A stretch of DNA of 24,653 nt from positions 1-24,653 of the forward strand of contig CAYRJA010000038.1 of the NCBI GenBank assembly GCA_964424455.1, read 5' to 3'. Positions 1 through 8,081 of this stretch are shown here, one piece after another (position 1 is the first letter of the stretch; the number at the start of each line of letters is the position of its first letter). Below the pieces are notes generated by a model that was not told where the DNA came from, did not search any database, and worked only from the letters and a program-made list of their open reading frames with translations. Position numbers and translations under genes: made by a program. This DNA comes from CAYRJA01 sp964424455 (GTDB lineage: Bacteria; Bacteroidota; Bacteroidia; Chitinophagales; UBA10324).

Positions 1-35
1 GCGGAATGACGAGTTCAGGCAATATCTCCTTAGAG

Positions 36-55
36 TTTAGACCCGAAAGCCCTGT
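36..55 (+). repeat. 20-nt sequence repeated inverted at the other end of the window
   Basis: These 20 bases are identical to the reverse complement of 24599-24618. Their core ACCCGAAAGC resembles pieces at 1887-1896 and 5593-5602, so they may belong to a dispersed intergenic family. The first ten bases of the window (ending GGAATGAC) look like the tail of a separate dispersed repeat seen at 2706-2845. No gene is visible in 1-131. Confidence 0.6.
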
Positions 56-95
56 CCCTGATTATTTGTAATTCTTTCATCTGTTTTATTCCACC

Positions 96-103
96 TACAT
101 TTG
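96..103 (+). promoter_or_regulatory. Probable -7 promoter element for the helicase gene
   Basis: TACATTTG matches the Bacteroidota -7 consensus TAnnTTTG and lies 28 bases upstream of the helicase ATG. It is identical to the -7 boxes of the two tRNA genes in this window. No clear TTTG -33 element lies at the usual 19-21 nt spacing; the nearest TTTG, at 65-68, is 27 nt away. The call therefore rests on the -7 box alone. Confidence 0.4.
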
Positions 104-131
104 CCGCCGTTTTAATTTTATACACCCTTTA

Positions 132-1850
132 ATGAATTCTTTCCACGAATTAGGCCTTCAGGCAGAACTGCTTACCGCCATACACGAATTAGGATTTGTA
201 ACACCCACTCCGGTTCAGGCGAAAGCCATTCCAGCATTGTTGGGCAGCGATGATGATCACATGGCGCTGGCGCAGACCGGTACAGGTAAAACAGCAGCAT
301 TTGGTTTGCCACTGTTACAGCGATTAAATTTCGATAACCGGAATCTGCAGGCAATTATTTTATGTCCTACCCGGGAACTTTGCCTTCAGATCACCCGCGA
401 CTTTACTCATTTCGCCAAACATTTACCTAAGGTAAAATTAGTAGCAGTGTACGGCGGCGCAAGTATTTCAAATCAGATAAAAGAAATCAAACAAGGAGTG
501 CAGATAATTGTTGCCACCCCCGGACGCTTCATTGATTTAATGGAAAGGAAAGTTATCCGAATGAATGAAGTAAACCGTGTGGTGCTGGATGAAGCGGATG
601 AAATGCTGAATATGGGTTTTCAGGAAGACATTGACAAAATACTGTCACAGACTCCTGACACAAAAACGACATGGTTGTTCAGTGCAACAATGCCTTCGGA
701 AGTACGTCGTATTGCAGAACGATATATGAAGTCGCCACACACTATTTCAGTAGGAAATCAAAATCAATCAGCAGAAAATATTGAACATGTGTATTATGTG
801 GTTCGCCCGCGTGACAAGTATCAGGTGTTGAAACGCATAGCTGATTTCTATCCTGATATATACGGTTTGGTTTTCTGTCGCACTAAAGCTGAAACGCAGG
901 AAATTGCAGAGCACCTGATGAAGGATGGCTACAATGCCGATTCACTGCATGGTGACCTGTCGCAGCCGCAACGGGAAAAAACAATGAAACGCTTCCGCGA
1001 TAAATCCATTCAAATGCTGATAGCAACGGATGTTGCTGCCAGAGGGATTGATGTACAGAACATCACTCACGTCATTAATTATTCACTTCCGGATGAGCCG
1101 GAAGTTTACACACACCGCAGCGGGAGAACGGCACGTGCCGGAAAATCAGGTATCGCTGTTTCGTTTGTAACACCCGACAAATTATTTTTTATTAAGAAGC
1201 TGGAGAAGGAGACGAAAAGCAAGTTCAAAGAAGAAAAAATTCCAACCGGCGAACAAGTCTGTGAGAAACAACTGATGAATATTATTCGCAATATTCACCT
1301 GATAGAAGTAGATGAACAGGCAATAGCTCCGTTTCTTCCTTCTATTATGAATGAACTGAGCGATCTGTCACAGGAGGAATTAATCAAACGATTCACTTCA
1401 ATAGAGTTTAACCGCTTCTTACAGTATTACAAAAATGCACCTGATCTGAATCAATCCGGCTCTCGCCGCACTCGGGAAGAAAAATTCAGCAGCGGAAAAA
1501 ATTATGTTCGCTTCTTTATCAATCTGGGGGAACTGGATGGTATTGAGAAAAATAAATTCATCGGATGGATTGCTGATACCGCCGCACTTCCTGCAGGTGT
1601 TATTGGCAAAGTTGACTTAAAAAAAAGCTTCTCTTTCTTTGAGGTGGACGAAAGCGCTGCAGAACTGGTAAAAAATTTAAACGGTATTACCTATAAAGGC
1701 CGAAAGCTCCGGGTAAATCTTGAGGAAGGAAACAGACGTCCGGAAAGAGAAAAATCATTTAGCAGGGATGGTGGTGGTCGTGATCGCGGCTCCTTCAAAG
1801 GAAAAAGAGGCGGCAAAGGTTTTGGAAAGAAAAGATTTGAGAGGAGATAA
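132..1850 (+). CDS. deaD: DEAD-box ATP-dependent RNA helicase with DbpA-type RNA-binding domain
   Basis: A 572-residue cytoplasmic RNA helicase that unwinds or remodels structured RNA using ATP, typically in ribosome assembly, mRNA decay or cold adaptation. Visible motifs in order: Q motif (FVTPTPVQ, 22-29), Walker A AQTGTGKTA (47-55), PTREL, TPGR, DEAD (about 152-155), SAT (184-186), the ATDVAARGIDV segment, and HRSGRTAR (328-335). Residues from about 457 to 533 form a DbpA-like RRM domain, followed by an Arg/Gly/Lys-rich tail that probably adds nonspecific RNA affinity. This architecture fits the DeaD/CsdA group and is full length. The start is supported by the Q-motif phenylalanine region beginning at residue 4. 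The gene appears monocistronic: a repeat-rich 117-base gap follows before trmN6. The family assignment is certain; the specific RNA target cannot be read from sequence. Confidence 0.95.
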   Translation: MNSFHELGLQAELLTAIHELGFVTPTPVQAKAIPALLGSDDDHMALAQTGTGKTAAFGLPLLQRLNFDNRNLQAIILCPTRELCLQITRDFTHFAKHLPKVKLVAVYGGASISNQIKEIKQGVQIIVATPGRFIDLMERKVIRMNEVNRVVLDEADEMLNMGFQEDIDKILSQTPDTKTTWLFSATMPSEVRRIAERYMKSPHTISVGNQNQSAENIEHVYYVVRPRDKYQVLKRIADFYPDIYGLVFCRTKAETQEIAEHLMKDGYNADSLHGDLSQPQREKTMKRFRDKSIQMLIATDVAARGIDVQNITHVINYSLPDEPEVYTHRSGRTARAGKSGIAVSFVTPDKLFFIKKLEKETKSKFKEEKIPTGEQVCEKQLMNIIRNIHLIEVDEQAIAPFLPSIMNELSDLSQEELIKRFTSIEFNRFLQYYKNAPDLNQSGSRRTREEKFSSGKNYVRFFINLGELDGIEKNKFIGWIADTAALPAGVIGKVDLKKSFSFFEVDESAAELVKNLNGITYKGRKLRVNLEEGNRRPEREKSFSRDGGGRDRGSFKGKRGGKGFGKKRFERR

Positions 1851-1882
1851 AATTTGTCAGACATAATGATTTCTTAAAAAAC

Positions 1883-1965
1883 TTCGACCCCGAAAGGGAA
1901 TGTTGCATAGTAATACACTTTTATAAACCTATGACTCCGAAGGAGTCAAACAGAAATATTAAAAA
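1883..1965. repeat. Dispersed palindromic intergenic repeat (CCCGAAAGGG / GACTCCGAAGGAGTC type)
   Basis: Two small palindromes are joined by an AT-rich spacer: CCC-GAAA-GGG at 1889-1898 and TGACTCC-GAA-GGAGTCA at 1932-1948. GTCAAAC then occurs twice (1945-1951 and again at the trmN6 start). I recall similar GAAGGG/GGAGTC elements scattered between genes in other Bacteroidota, but cannot confirm the family here. The repeat ends next to the GTG start of trmN6, so it forms that gene's leader region. Confidence 0.5.
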
Positions 1966-1967
1966 CG

Positions 1968-2681
1968 GTGTCAAACTCCTATTTCCGTTTCAAACAGTTT
2001 AATATTCACCAGGAAAATGTGGCTATGAAAATTTCAACAGATGCTTGTCTGTTCGGAGCTTTTGTTGATGTCCCAGATGTTCAATCTATTCTCGACATCG
2101 GAACAGGAACAGGATTACTGGCGCTGATGCTTGCACAAAAAAATAATGCTGCTATTGATGCAGTGGAAATTGACGATGCCGCATTTCAGCAGGCACCAAA
2201 AAATTCTTTCAGTTCTCCGTGGAAAGATAGAATCACTGTTTATCATGCTGATATTTCAGAATGGGCAAAAAAAAGCCGGCAAAAATTTGACCTGATAATT
2301 TCCAATCCTCCTTTTTTTTCCAACCATTATAAAAGTGAAAAAGAGGAAAGGAATCTGGCTAAGCATACTGATTCATTGACACAGAAAGGATTGCTCAATG
2401 TGGTGTTACAGTTGTTAAATAAAAATACAGGAATATTTTATTTGATGCTTCCACCAAAAGAAATGGAAAGTTTTATAGCGCTTGCTTTTTCTAAGAAACT
2501 GTTTTCTGTTAAAAAAATCCTTATCAGGAATTTTAAAGGCAGCAAAGTGTTCAGAATCATATCTTCTTTTTCATTTTCTCCCTCCGATTTAGAAACTGAT
2601 GAAATAATTATTTGGGATTCCAAAGAAAAATATTCAACAAGATTTATGGAATTGCTTCATCCATATTATCTCTACCTGTAA
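1968..2681 (+). CDS. trmN6: tRNA1(Val) (adenine(37)-N6)-methyltransferase
   Basis: A 237-residue SAM-dependent methyltransferase of the TrmN6/YfiC family, which methylates N6 of adenine 37 in tRNA-Val. The N-terminal segment (FRFKQFNIHQ, 6-15, then AMKISTDACLFGA, 19-31) is the family's hallmark. Motif I is DIGTGTG (43-49) and the amino-methyltransferase motif IV is NPPF (113-116), the pattern used for exocyclic adenine nitrogen. The start is GTG; it is chosen because translation from it gives the family's usual MSNxYFRFKQF opening, and no ATG fits. An intergenic repeat lies immediately upstream. Length is normal for the family, and no partner gene is evident nearby. Confidence 0.9.
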   Translation: MSNSYFRFKQFNIHQENVAMKISTDACLFGAFVDVPDVQSILDIGTGTGLLALMLAQKNNAAIDAVEIDDAAFQQAPKNSFSSPWKDRITVYHADISEWAKKSRQKFDLIISNPPFFSNHYKSEKEERNLAKHTDSLTQKGLLNVVLQLLNKNTGIFYLMLPPKEMESFIALAFSKKLFSVKKILIRNFKGSKVFRIISSFSFSPSDLETDEIIIWDSKEKYSTRFMELLHPYYLYL

Positions 2682-2705
2682 ATGTTTATCATGCTGGTTT
2701 CACTT

Positions 2706-2845
2706 GTCATTCCGACAAAGGAGGAATCCGATCATTCATCGTGTCATGCTGACGAAGGAAGCATCTGTACATTTAATGATGAAATCTCTCGCTGCGTTCG
2801 GGATGAACTGTGGTGGACAGATTCTTCGTTCCACTCAGAATGAAC
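2706..2845. repeat. Cluster of dispersed REP-like repeat units
   Basis: At least four related units lie head to tail or inverted: GTCATTCCGACAAAGGAGGAATCC (2706-2729), GTCATGCTGACGAAGGAAGCATCTGT (2743-2768), an inverted unit CTCTCGCTGCGTTCGGGATGAAC (2786-2808), and an inverted unit beginning GGACAGATTCTTCG (2815-2845). Complementary units could pair into a long imperfect stem. Related copies lie at 4088-4142 and 13169-13243, and a fragment at 1-10. This fills most of the gap between trmN6 and exbB (2682-2981); the rest of that gap shows nothing I recognise. A 62-codon open frame across it is only repeat read-through. Confidence 0.65.
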
Positions 2846-2981
2846 ATAAAAGTGTTGCCTACTATTTCCTACAACCCTCTTTTTCCTGTTGAATACTGAA
2901 CAGGATTCAGCAAGCGGAAGAAAATAAATTTGTCAGAGTAATAAATAAAATTTCAAATCGTTTCAACACGAATTAAAACAA

Positions 2982-3680
2982 ATGGGAATCCTACTTCAAA
3001 TCATTGATACCACAACTCAGTTAGCTCAACAAATGACTTATGAGAATAAGCCCGCTGACTCTATGAATTTTCTCGAGCTGATGATGAAAGGCGGATGGGT
3101 AATGTATCCTATCTATGTGCTTTCTATCCTTGCGATATACTTTGCCATTGAGCGGTATCTGACTATCCGTAAAGCATCAAAAATTGACGATAACTTTATG
3201 AAGAACATTCGCGACTATCTCATCAATGGCAAAATGGATGCAGCTATAATGCTTTGCAAAAATACCAATGCCCCGATAGCACGACTGCTACTAAAAGGTA
3301 TCAAACGGATTGGTAAACCAATTAAGGAAGTAGAATCTGCAGTGGAAAATGAAGGGCGGCTGGAGATTTACCGTTTGGAAAAAAATATGAACTGGCTGGG
3401 AATCATTGCGGGCATAGCTCCCATGCTTGGATTCGTAGGTACTATAAGCGGTGTTATTAAAATCTTTTATACCATTTCGGTAGAAAAGGTCATAAGTATA
3501 GATGGAATAGCCGGTGGATTGTATGAGAAGATGATTACTTCTGCGGCAGGTTTAATCGTAGGAATGTTAGCACATATTGCCTTTCATTATCTCAACAGTA
3601 TGATTGACCGTGTGAGTTATCAGATTGAAAGCAATGCAGTAGAATTTATTGACCTTATTCAGGAACCAACGCAAGAATGA
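2982..3680 (+). CDS. exbB: MotA/TolQ/ExbB proton channel family protein
   Basis: A 232-residue inner-membrane subunit of the ExbB-ExbD proton channel, which harnesses proton motive force for TonB-dependent outer-membrane transport. Three membrane segments are visible at about 39-57, 137-158 and 185-205. The family signature lies around APMLGFVGTISG (146-157), and a large cytoplasmic loop containing the PIARLLLKGI stretch lies between TM1 and TM2. Length and topology are those of ExbB rather than MotA. The stop overlaps the exbD start by four bases (ATGA), so the two are translationally coupled, and a tonB-like gene follows. The order exbB-exbD-tonB-folC is, to my knowledge, common in Bacteroidota, which supports this over a TolQ assignment. 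Confidence 0.9.
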   Translation: MGILLQIIDTTTQLAQQMTYENKPADSMNFLELMMKGGWVMYPIYVLSILAIYFAIERYLTIRKASKIDDNFMKNIRDYLINGKMDAAIMLCKNTNAPIARLLLKGIKRIGKPIKEVESAVENEGRLEIYRLEKNMNWLGIIAGIAPMLGFVGTISGVIKIFYTISVEKVISIDGIAGGLYEKMITSAAGLIVGMLAHIAFHYLNSMIDRVSYQIESNAVEFIDLIQEPTQE

Positions 3681-4072
3681 GATTTCAACGAAGAAGCCGG
3701 TTACACTCAGAGGTCAGCACCTCATCACTGAACGACATCATGTTCATGCTACTGCTATTCTTTCTGATTATTTCTACAATGGTAAATCCCAGTGTAATAA
3801 AGCTGATGCTGCCTAAAGCTGATGGTGAGGCTACCATGTCTAAGAAAATGATTACTGTAACAGTAGATGCACATAGAAATTTAGCGATAGATGATGCACC
3901 TGTTTCTATGGAAATGCTTGAATCTGCTCTTCAGTCAAAATTGCAAAACGCATTAGATCCTACCGTAATTTTGAAAGTAGATGCTTCGCTGAATGTTCAG
4001 GACTTTGTGGATGTACTTGATGTCGGCGCTAAGTTGAAAGCTAAAATGGTTTTGGCAGTGCAAAAAAAATAA
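3677..4072 (+). CDS. exbD: ExbD/TolR family biopolymer transport protein
   Basis: A 131-residue partner of ExbB. A single membrane helix spans about 20-38. It carries the protonatable Asp20 at its cytoplasmic edge (SLNDIMFM), the residue that relays protons in ExbD/TolR. The rest is a small periplasmic domain containing the VIKLMLP strand typical of the family. The gene overlaps exbB by four bases. It is followed by an 81-base gap that contains a dispersed repeat before the tonB-like gene, unusual inside what should be one transcript. Length is at the short end of normal. ExbD is preferred over TolR because of the downstream TonB-like protein. Confidence 0.9.
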   Translation: MRFQRRSRLHSEVSTSSLNDIMFMLLLFFLIISTMVNPSVIKLMLPKADGEATMSKKMITVTVDAHRNLAIDDAPVSMEMLESALQSKLQNALDPTVILKVDASLNVQDFVDVLDVGAKLKAKMVLAVQKK

Positions 4073-4087
4073 ATGCTGTTCAATCCA

Positions 4088-4142
4088 AGTGAGGTAATCT
4101 TACCACTCAGCCGGACAGATTCTTCGCTTCGTTCAGAATGAC
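4088..4142. repeat. Dispersed REP-like repeat inside the exbD-tonB gap
   Basis: Bases 4113-4142 (GGACAGATTCTTCGCTTCGT and on to CAGAATGAC) closely match the inverted unit at 2815-2845. The preceding AAGTGAGGTAATCT (4088-4101) resembles a degenerate opposite half. It ends 11 bases before the tonB-like ATG, so it forms part of the leader of that cistron and may fold in the mRNA. Confidence 0.6.
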
Positions 4143-4153
4143 AAATAAAGAAC

Positions 4154-5026
4154 ATGGCTCGACTTTTTGAAGTAGAAAACAATCGTATTGAACACAACAA
4201 TAAAGTAAAGGGAATCATCACTTCCGTTTTCTTTCATGCCATGCTATTGTTGCTGTTCTACTTTGTTGTCGGCGTAAAGCGACCATTTCCTCCTCTGGAA
4301 GAGCAAGGTGGCGTAATGGTAAATCTTGGTTACATGGATGAAGGTAGTGGTCAGATCCAGCCGATGGGCGTTGAAGAAGTAGTGGAAATTCCACAACCTG
4401 TTAAAACTACACCTCCTCAACCAACTAAAACAAGCAATGAAAAAATTATTTCTCAGGAGAATTCTGATGTTACATTAAACACAAAAAAGAAAGACAATAA
4501 AAAAGACAATAAGAAAAAGGAAGTAACGACAGAAAAAACCACTCCTTCATTACCGGTAGTGGAAGCGCCCAAAACTGTTGCACCACCTAAACCCAAAGCG
4601 ATGTACACTGGTGGGGTGCAAAACAACAGCACAGGTGAAGGACCGGACAATAAACCCGGTGATAAAGGGCAAGTGAACGGTAGTCCTTTTGGAGACAGTT
4701 ATACCGGCAATCCCGGGCTGGGAGGCGGACCCGGCGGTATTGGTCCTGGCGGAACAAAATATTCACTTAATGGCAGGAAGATGGTGGCAGGTCCTTGTAC
4801 TATTTCAGACAAGTCGCAGGAAACTGGAATAATAGTTCTAAAAATAAAAGTTAACAAATCCGGTGTAGTGATTTCGGCAGACGGACCGGCAAAAGGTTCT
4901 ACTACCACTTCAAATACTTTGCTTTCACTCGCTAAAAACAGTCTGAAGTGCTGCAAGTTTGATGCCCCTTCAGGAGTTCCGGATGAGCAGTTCGGAACCA
5001 TTACATTTAATTTCAAATTGAAGTAA
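4154..5026 (+). CDS. tonB: TonB-family energy transducer
   Basis: A 290-residue TonB-like protein that would carry energy from ExbBD to outer-membrane TonB-dependent receptors. It has an N-terminal cytoplasmic stub and one membrane helix (about 20-40). A long periplasmic linker follows, with Pro/Lys-rich stretches (around 76-155) and a glycine-rich segment near 180-205 (GLGGGPGGIGPGG). The C-terminal domain from about 205 to 290 contains the GIIVLKIKVNKSGVV strand pair of TonB C-terminal domains. The linker composition suits spanning the periplasm. It lies directly behind exbBD. The gene stops at 5024-5026, immediately against the stop of the opposing lipoprotein gene, leaving no room for an intergenic terminator. 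It could serve a different ExbBD-driven process, but TonB is the most economical reading. Confidence 0.85.
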   Translation: MARLFEVENNRIEHNNKVKGIITSVFFHAMLLLLFYFVVGVKRPFPPLEEQGGVMVNLGYMDEGSGQIQPMGVEEVVEIPQPVKTTPPQPTKTSNEKIISQENSDVTLNTKKKDNKKDNKKKEVTTEKTTPSLPVVEAPKTVAPPKPKAMYTGGVQNNSTGEGPDNKPGDKGQVNGSPFGDSYTGNPGLGGGPGGIGPGGTKYSLNGRKMVAGPCTISDKSQETGIIVLKIKVNKSGVVISADGPAKGSTTTSNTLLSLAKNSLKCCKFDAPSGVPDEQFGTITFNFKLK

Positions 5027-5542
5027 TTATTCTTTTACCCAATTAGTTTCTTCAGAAAGACAATCCGGCTTCTTTAGTGATTCCTCTACTTCTTTTTTTA
5101 AAGCATCAGTAGATGTGATAGCATCAATTCCGCCGACTATCAAGCCCACATCGTGCGTAGTGAGGTTATCGCCAATGAACTCGATATTATAAAGGAGGTA
5201 TGCTGACTCTTTGGCTTTACCTTCAGTCATCGGTTGAAGTATCAAGAATAACTTTCCACCAACTCTTCCAAGCCATCCTATAAAAATTGTTTCAGCTGCA
5301 AAATAATTTTCGCCTTTTTCATCCACTCTTACATAATAAGTATAATCATCAAATTGCCGGATAGTTACTTTTTTAACATCAGCGGTTTCTTTGTTGTTGC
5401 TCCATGTCGCGATAAGCCGGAAATCAATCTTTTCTTTTCCGCTGACCTCAAGCGGATATTTTGTTTCAACAGGACATCCGGTCAATAAAATCATCGCTGC
5501 AAATAGAAGCATCAAAGCCGAAAGATGATAAAATGTTTTCAT
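5027..5542 (-). CDS. Putative lipoprotein of unknown function
   Basis: I do not recognise a family in this 171-residue protein. It starts with a lipoprotein signal peptide: Lys2, a hydrophobic stretch at about 7-20, and a lipobox LLTGC placing the lipidated cysteine at residue 23. The mature part is mixed in composition, with aromatic/charged beta-type segments (for example DDYTYYVRVDEKGENY), and no membrane helix. A periplasmic or outer-membrane location is expected from the lipobox. It is transcribed against tonB with abutting stops and diverges from folC across only 66 bases, in which a TACATTTG -7 box is oriented towards this gene. No functional link to tonB or folC can be claimed. Confidence 0.8.
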   Translation of the reverse strand: MKTFYHLSALMLLFAAMILLTGCPVETKYPLEVSGKEKIDFRLIATWSNNKETADVKKVTIRQFDDYTYYVRVDEKGENYFAAETIFIGWLGRVGGKLFLILQPMTEGKAKESAYLLYNIEFIGDNLTTHDVGLIVGGIDAITSTDALKKEVEESLKKPDCLSEETNWVKE

Positions 5543-5562
5543 AGAGATTGAGTTTACTTACT

Positions 5563-5570
5563 CAAATGTA
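5563..5570 (-). promoter_or_regulatory. Probable -7 promoter element for the lipoprotein gene
   Basis: On the minus strand this reads TACATTTG, identical to the -7 boxes of the tRNA genes, 20 bases before the lipoprotein ATG. No TTG appears at the standard 19-nt upstream spacing. The 66-base gap must also hold the folC promoter, which I cannot identify. Confidence 0.45.
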
Positions 5571-5608
5571 AAAGAATTTATTTTCAACTTTAACCCCGAA
5601 AGCAATTC

Positions 5609-6859
5609 ATGAATTACGAACAGACACTTCAGTATCTTTATTCTCAACTGCCAATGTATTCTAGAATTGGCACTGCTGCATATAAAGACAATTTAGATAA
5701 CACTTACGCACTCTGCAATATCTTAGGTAACCCTCAAAAGGATTTTAGAAGTATTCATATTGCAGGAACTAACGGTAAAGGTTCTACTTCACATATTCTT
5801 GCGGCCATTCTGCAGCAATCGGGGTACAAAACAGGACTATATACTTCGCCGCATTTAAAGGATTTCCGTGAGCGTATCAGAGTGAATGGGAAAATGATTG
5901 AAGAAAGGTTTGTAACAGAGTTTGTCAGTAAGTACAAGAGTGACTTTGAAAACATTCACCCATCATTCTTTGAAATGACGGTGGGATTATGCTTTGAATA
6001 TTTTAAAGAACAGAATATTGATGTTGCAGTGATAGAAACCGGTTTGGGTGGAAGATTAGATTCTACAAACATTATTACTCCTCTCCTATCGGTTATCACC
6101 AATATCAGTTACGACCATAAGGATTTACTTGGAGATACTTTGGAGAAAATTGCAACTGAAAAGGCGGGTATCATCAAGCGGAATATTCCGGTGGTGATAG
6201 GTGAAACACATAAAGAGACAAAGGATGTTTTTATTAAAAAAGCAAAAGAACAAAACAGCGTTATTGTTTTTGCTGATGACAAGAATAATCACACATCATT
6301 CAATAATCATCAAGACCTGTTAAAATATTTCTCACTTGATTTAGCAGGATATTATCAGCAGAAAAATATGCTAACCGTTCTTGCTTCAGTTGAACAACTC
6401 AGAAAGTCAGGATATAAAATCAGTGGCAGCGCTTTGCACAATGCCTGTGCGCATGTAAAACAAATTACCGGCTTGCGTGGGCGGTGGGATATCCTGTCTA
6501 AAGAACCGCTGACTATTGCCGATGTGGGTCACAATGAAGCAGGTATTAAGGAGATATTACAGCAACTGTCACACTACACAAACAGAAAAATTCATTTTGT
6601 TCTCGGGTTTGTGAAAGAGAAAGATATTTCTTCCATACTAAAGCTTTTTCCGAAAGAGCAAACTTATTATTTCTGTAAACCAAGTATTGACAGAGGATTG
6701 GATATTGTAACACTTCAGCAAAAAGCAAATGAAGCAGGATTGAAAGGACAAACTTATCCTTCAGTTTTATCTGCTGTTTCTACAGCCAAAAAATCAGCAG
6801 ATAATAACGATATTATTTTTATCGGTGGCAGCACTTTTGTTGTAGCCGAAATAATTTAA
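5609..6859 (+). CDS. folC: Bifunctional folylpolyglutamate synthase / dihydrofolate synthase
   Basis: A 416-residue cytoplasmic Mur-ligase-family enzyme. It adds glutamate to dihydropteroate to give dihydrofolate and extends the polyglutamate tail of folates, using ATP. Visible features are the P-loop GTNGKGST (53-60), the following SPHL (80-83) that contacts substrate, the VIETGLGGRLDSTN motif near 142-155, the NISYDHKDLLG segment that binds metal, and the EKAGIIK region with the carbamylated-lysine motif. The C-terminal third contains the glutamate-ligase domain (HNEAGIKE and HFVLGFVKEKD). Length is normal and the protein looks intact. It lies beyond the divergent lipoprotein gene in the familiar exbB-exbD-tonB-folC neighbourhood, but with its own upstream region rather than in the tonB transcript. 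Confidence 0.95.
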   Translation: MNYEQTLQYLYSQLPMYSRIGTAAYKDNLDNTYALCNILGNPQKDFRSIHIAGTNGKGSTSHILAAILQQSGYKTGLYTSPHLKDFRERIRVNGKMIEERFVTEFVSKYKSDFENIHPSFFEMTVGLCFEYFKEQNIDVAVIETGLGGRLDSTNIITPLLSVITNISYDHKDLLGDTLEKIATEKAGIIKRNIPVVIGETHKETKDVFIKKAKEQNSVIVFADDKNNHTSFNNHQDLLKYFSLDLAGYYQQKNMLTVLASVEQLRKSGYKISGSALHNACAHVKQITGLRGRWDILSKEPLTIADVGHNEAGIKEILQQLSHYTNRKIHFVLGFVKEKDISSILKLFPKEQTYYFCKPSIDRGLDIVTLQQKANEAGLKGQTYPSVLSAVSTAKKSADNNDIIFIGGSTFVVAEII

Positions 6860-6866
6860 AATAAAA

Positions 6867-6890
6867 AATCCCGAATACTTGTTCGGGATT
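6867..6890. terminator. Hairpin terminator between folC and tRNA-Ser
   Basis: A perfect 9-bp stem AATCCCGAA / TTCGGGATT closes a six-base loop. On the minus strand it is followed by a run of six Ts, so it mainly terminates the tRNA-Ser transcript. On the plus strand only TTT follows, so it may also weakly stop folC, which ends eight bases upstream. Confidence 0.75.
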
Positions 6891-6893
6891 TCA

Positions 6894-6979
<86 letters not shown>

Positions 6980-6983
6980 GCCG

Positions 6984-7014
6984 CAAATGTAACAGAGTGA
7001 AACCTGATTTCAAA
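6984..7014 (-). promoter_or_regulatory. Promoter of tRNA-Ser
   Basis: On the minus strand this reads TTTG, exactly 19 bases, then TACATTTG, ending five bases before the mature tRNA 5' end. This matches the Bacteroidota primary-sigma promoter consensus (TTTG, about 19-21 nt, TAnnTTTG). The -7 box overlaps one copy of the over-represented TGTTACA word. Confidence 0.75.
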
Positions 7015-7054
7015 TTCCTGAATGAATTCTTCCGAATATTTTTTATACAAAAAA

Positions 7055-7074
7055 CCCTCAGGAATTTCTAAGGG
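7055..7074. terminator. Hairpin terminator downstream of the 303-aa T9SS protein gene
   Basis: CCCTCAG and CTAAGGG form a 7-bp stem (one G-T pair) around a six-base loop. T-rich tracts lie on both sides: six Ts after the stem on either strand, interrupted by GTT or a C. It lies 28 bases beyond the stop of the minus-strand secreted-protein gene and can act there. Confidence 0.65.
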
Positions 7075-7102
7075 CTTTTTTATAGTCTGATGGTGTTGCC
7101 TT

Positions 7103-8014
7103 TTACTTCTTTATGCTGAGCCGGCCGGTTGAAATAATCTCTCCTTCACTACCCATAAATTGATAAAAATACAGCCCATTCTGAAAATCATCAGTAGGTA
7201 TGGAAATTAAAGCGCTCTCCACATCAACCGATTTGATTTTCTTACCAAGGATATCATAAAGTATTATTTTTTTAATAGCTCCATTATTAATTTTAAAATT
7301 AATAAACGCAGTTGCCGGATTCGGATAAATAGTAACTGATGACTTTTCGTTGATATTATTTACTCCAACCGGAACACTTCCTGAAAACCCTAAATTATCA
7401 CTGTACAATACGCTTCCGAGTTTTGCTCCTGTGAGAACACTGGAAGTACTTACCAACACAAGCGCAGAATCCGGTGTAAGATTTCCCTGTGGAGCATGGT
7501 TGTAAACAAAATCAACCGAAAAGGTTGAATATGAACCTACTGTACCTCCATTAGTTAATCTTGCAAAAGCCACAGTATCGCGTTTTAATGTTCCACTATT
7601 CCATTTGAAAAGCCATGCCTGAAATAAACATGAGTCACCAGGACCTGGTGTGTATTTATATACTCCTGTAAATGTCTTAGCTCTTGCAGTGCAACCAAAT
7701 CCTCCTTTAAGTGATAATCCACTGAGCCCTATTGTAGCAGAACCGGCGACCATTGCACCTGGTGAAGCACCTAAAGGTGACTGTGCTGACATAAGTTTTG
7801 CTGAAGCGCTTCCGGCATATTTATCCGCTGTTTCTTTTGTAACATTTGCACTTCCGCCAAATCCTACTAACGGTCCATTGGTTGTGTACCATCCCTGCGG
7901 ATCCTGATAGGAACCTACGGCAACCCATGTTTCCATATCACCGTTAGGAATATTTTGTGCAACTGATACCCCAACAAAAGAAGTTATCAATGCCAGAAGT
8001 AAAATTTTTCTCAT
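7103..8014 (-). CDS. Secreted protein with T9SS type A C-terminal sorting domain
   Basis: A 303-residue secreted protein. A Sec signal peptide covers residues 1-19 (ending VSVAQ). The mature N-terminal part begins with NGDMETW and a GW-containing stretch, reminiscent of Bacteroidota surface proteins with a carbohydrate-binding-like beta-sandwich, but I cannot name the fold. Residues 226-303 form a T9SS sorting tail: VTIYPNPA, then KKIILYDILGKKI, then GLYFYQF. The type IX machinery would carry the protein across the outer membrane and cleave the tail, leaving it surface-attached or released. It has no enzymatic motif I can see. It is a single gene between the tRNA-Ser gene and the peroxiredoxin, with its own terminator at 7055-7074. 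Confidence 0.85.
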   Translation of the reverse strand: MRKILLLALITSFVGVSVAQNIPNGDMETWVAVGSYQDPQGWYTTNGPLVGFGGSANVTKETADKYAGSASAKLMSAQSPLGASPGAMVAGSATIGLSGLSLKGGFGCTARAKTFTGVYKYTPGPGDSCLFQAWLFKWNSGTLKRDTVAFARLTNGGTVGSYSTFSVDFVYNHAPQGNLTPDSALVLVSTSSVLTGAKLGSVLYSDNLGFSGSVPVGVNNINEKSSVTIYPNPATAFINFKINNGAIKKIILYDILGKKIKSVDVESALISIPTDDFQNGLYFYQFMGSEGEIISTGRLSIKK

Positions 8015-8081
8015 TTTTAAACAGGTTGTTAAACTTTACAACTGTAAAGATAACTTTTCTTTTCAAAAATGATACCTTAAT

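Noticed and set aside
2704..2892. 62-codon open frame (+)
   Set aside because: It runs through the dispersed repeat cluster; the apparent protein is repeat translation.
4699..5016. 105-codon frame antisense to the TonB-like gene
   Set aside because: A shadow caused by the glycine/proline-rich coding sequence; no signal, start context or family.
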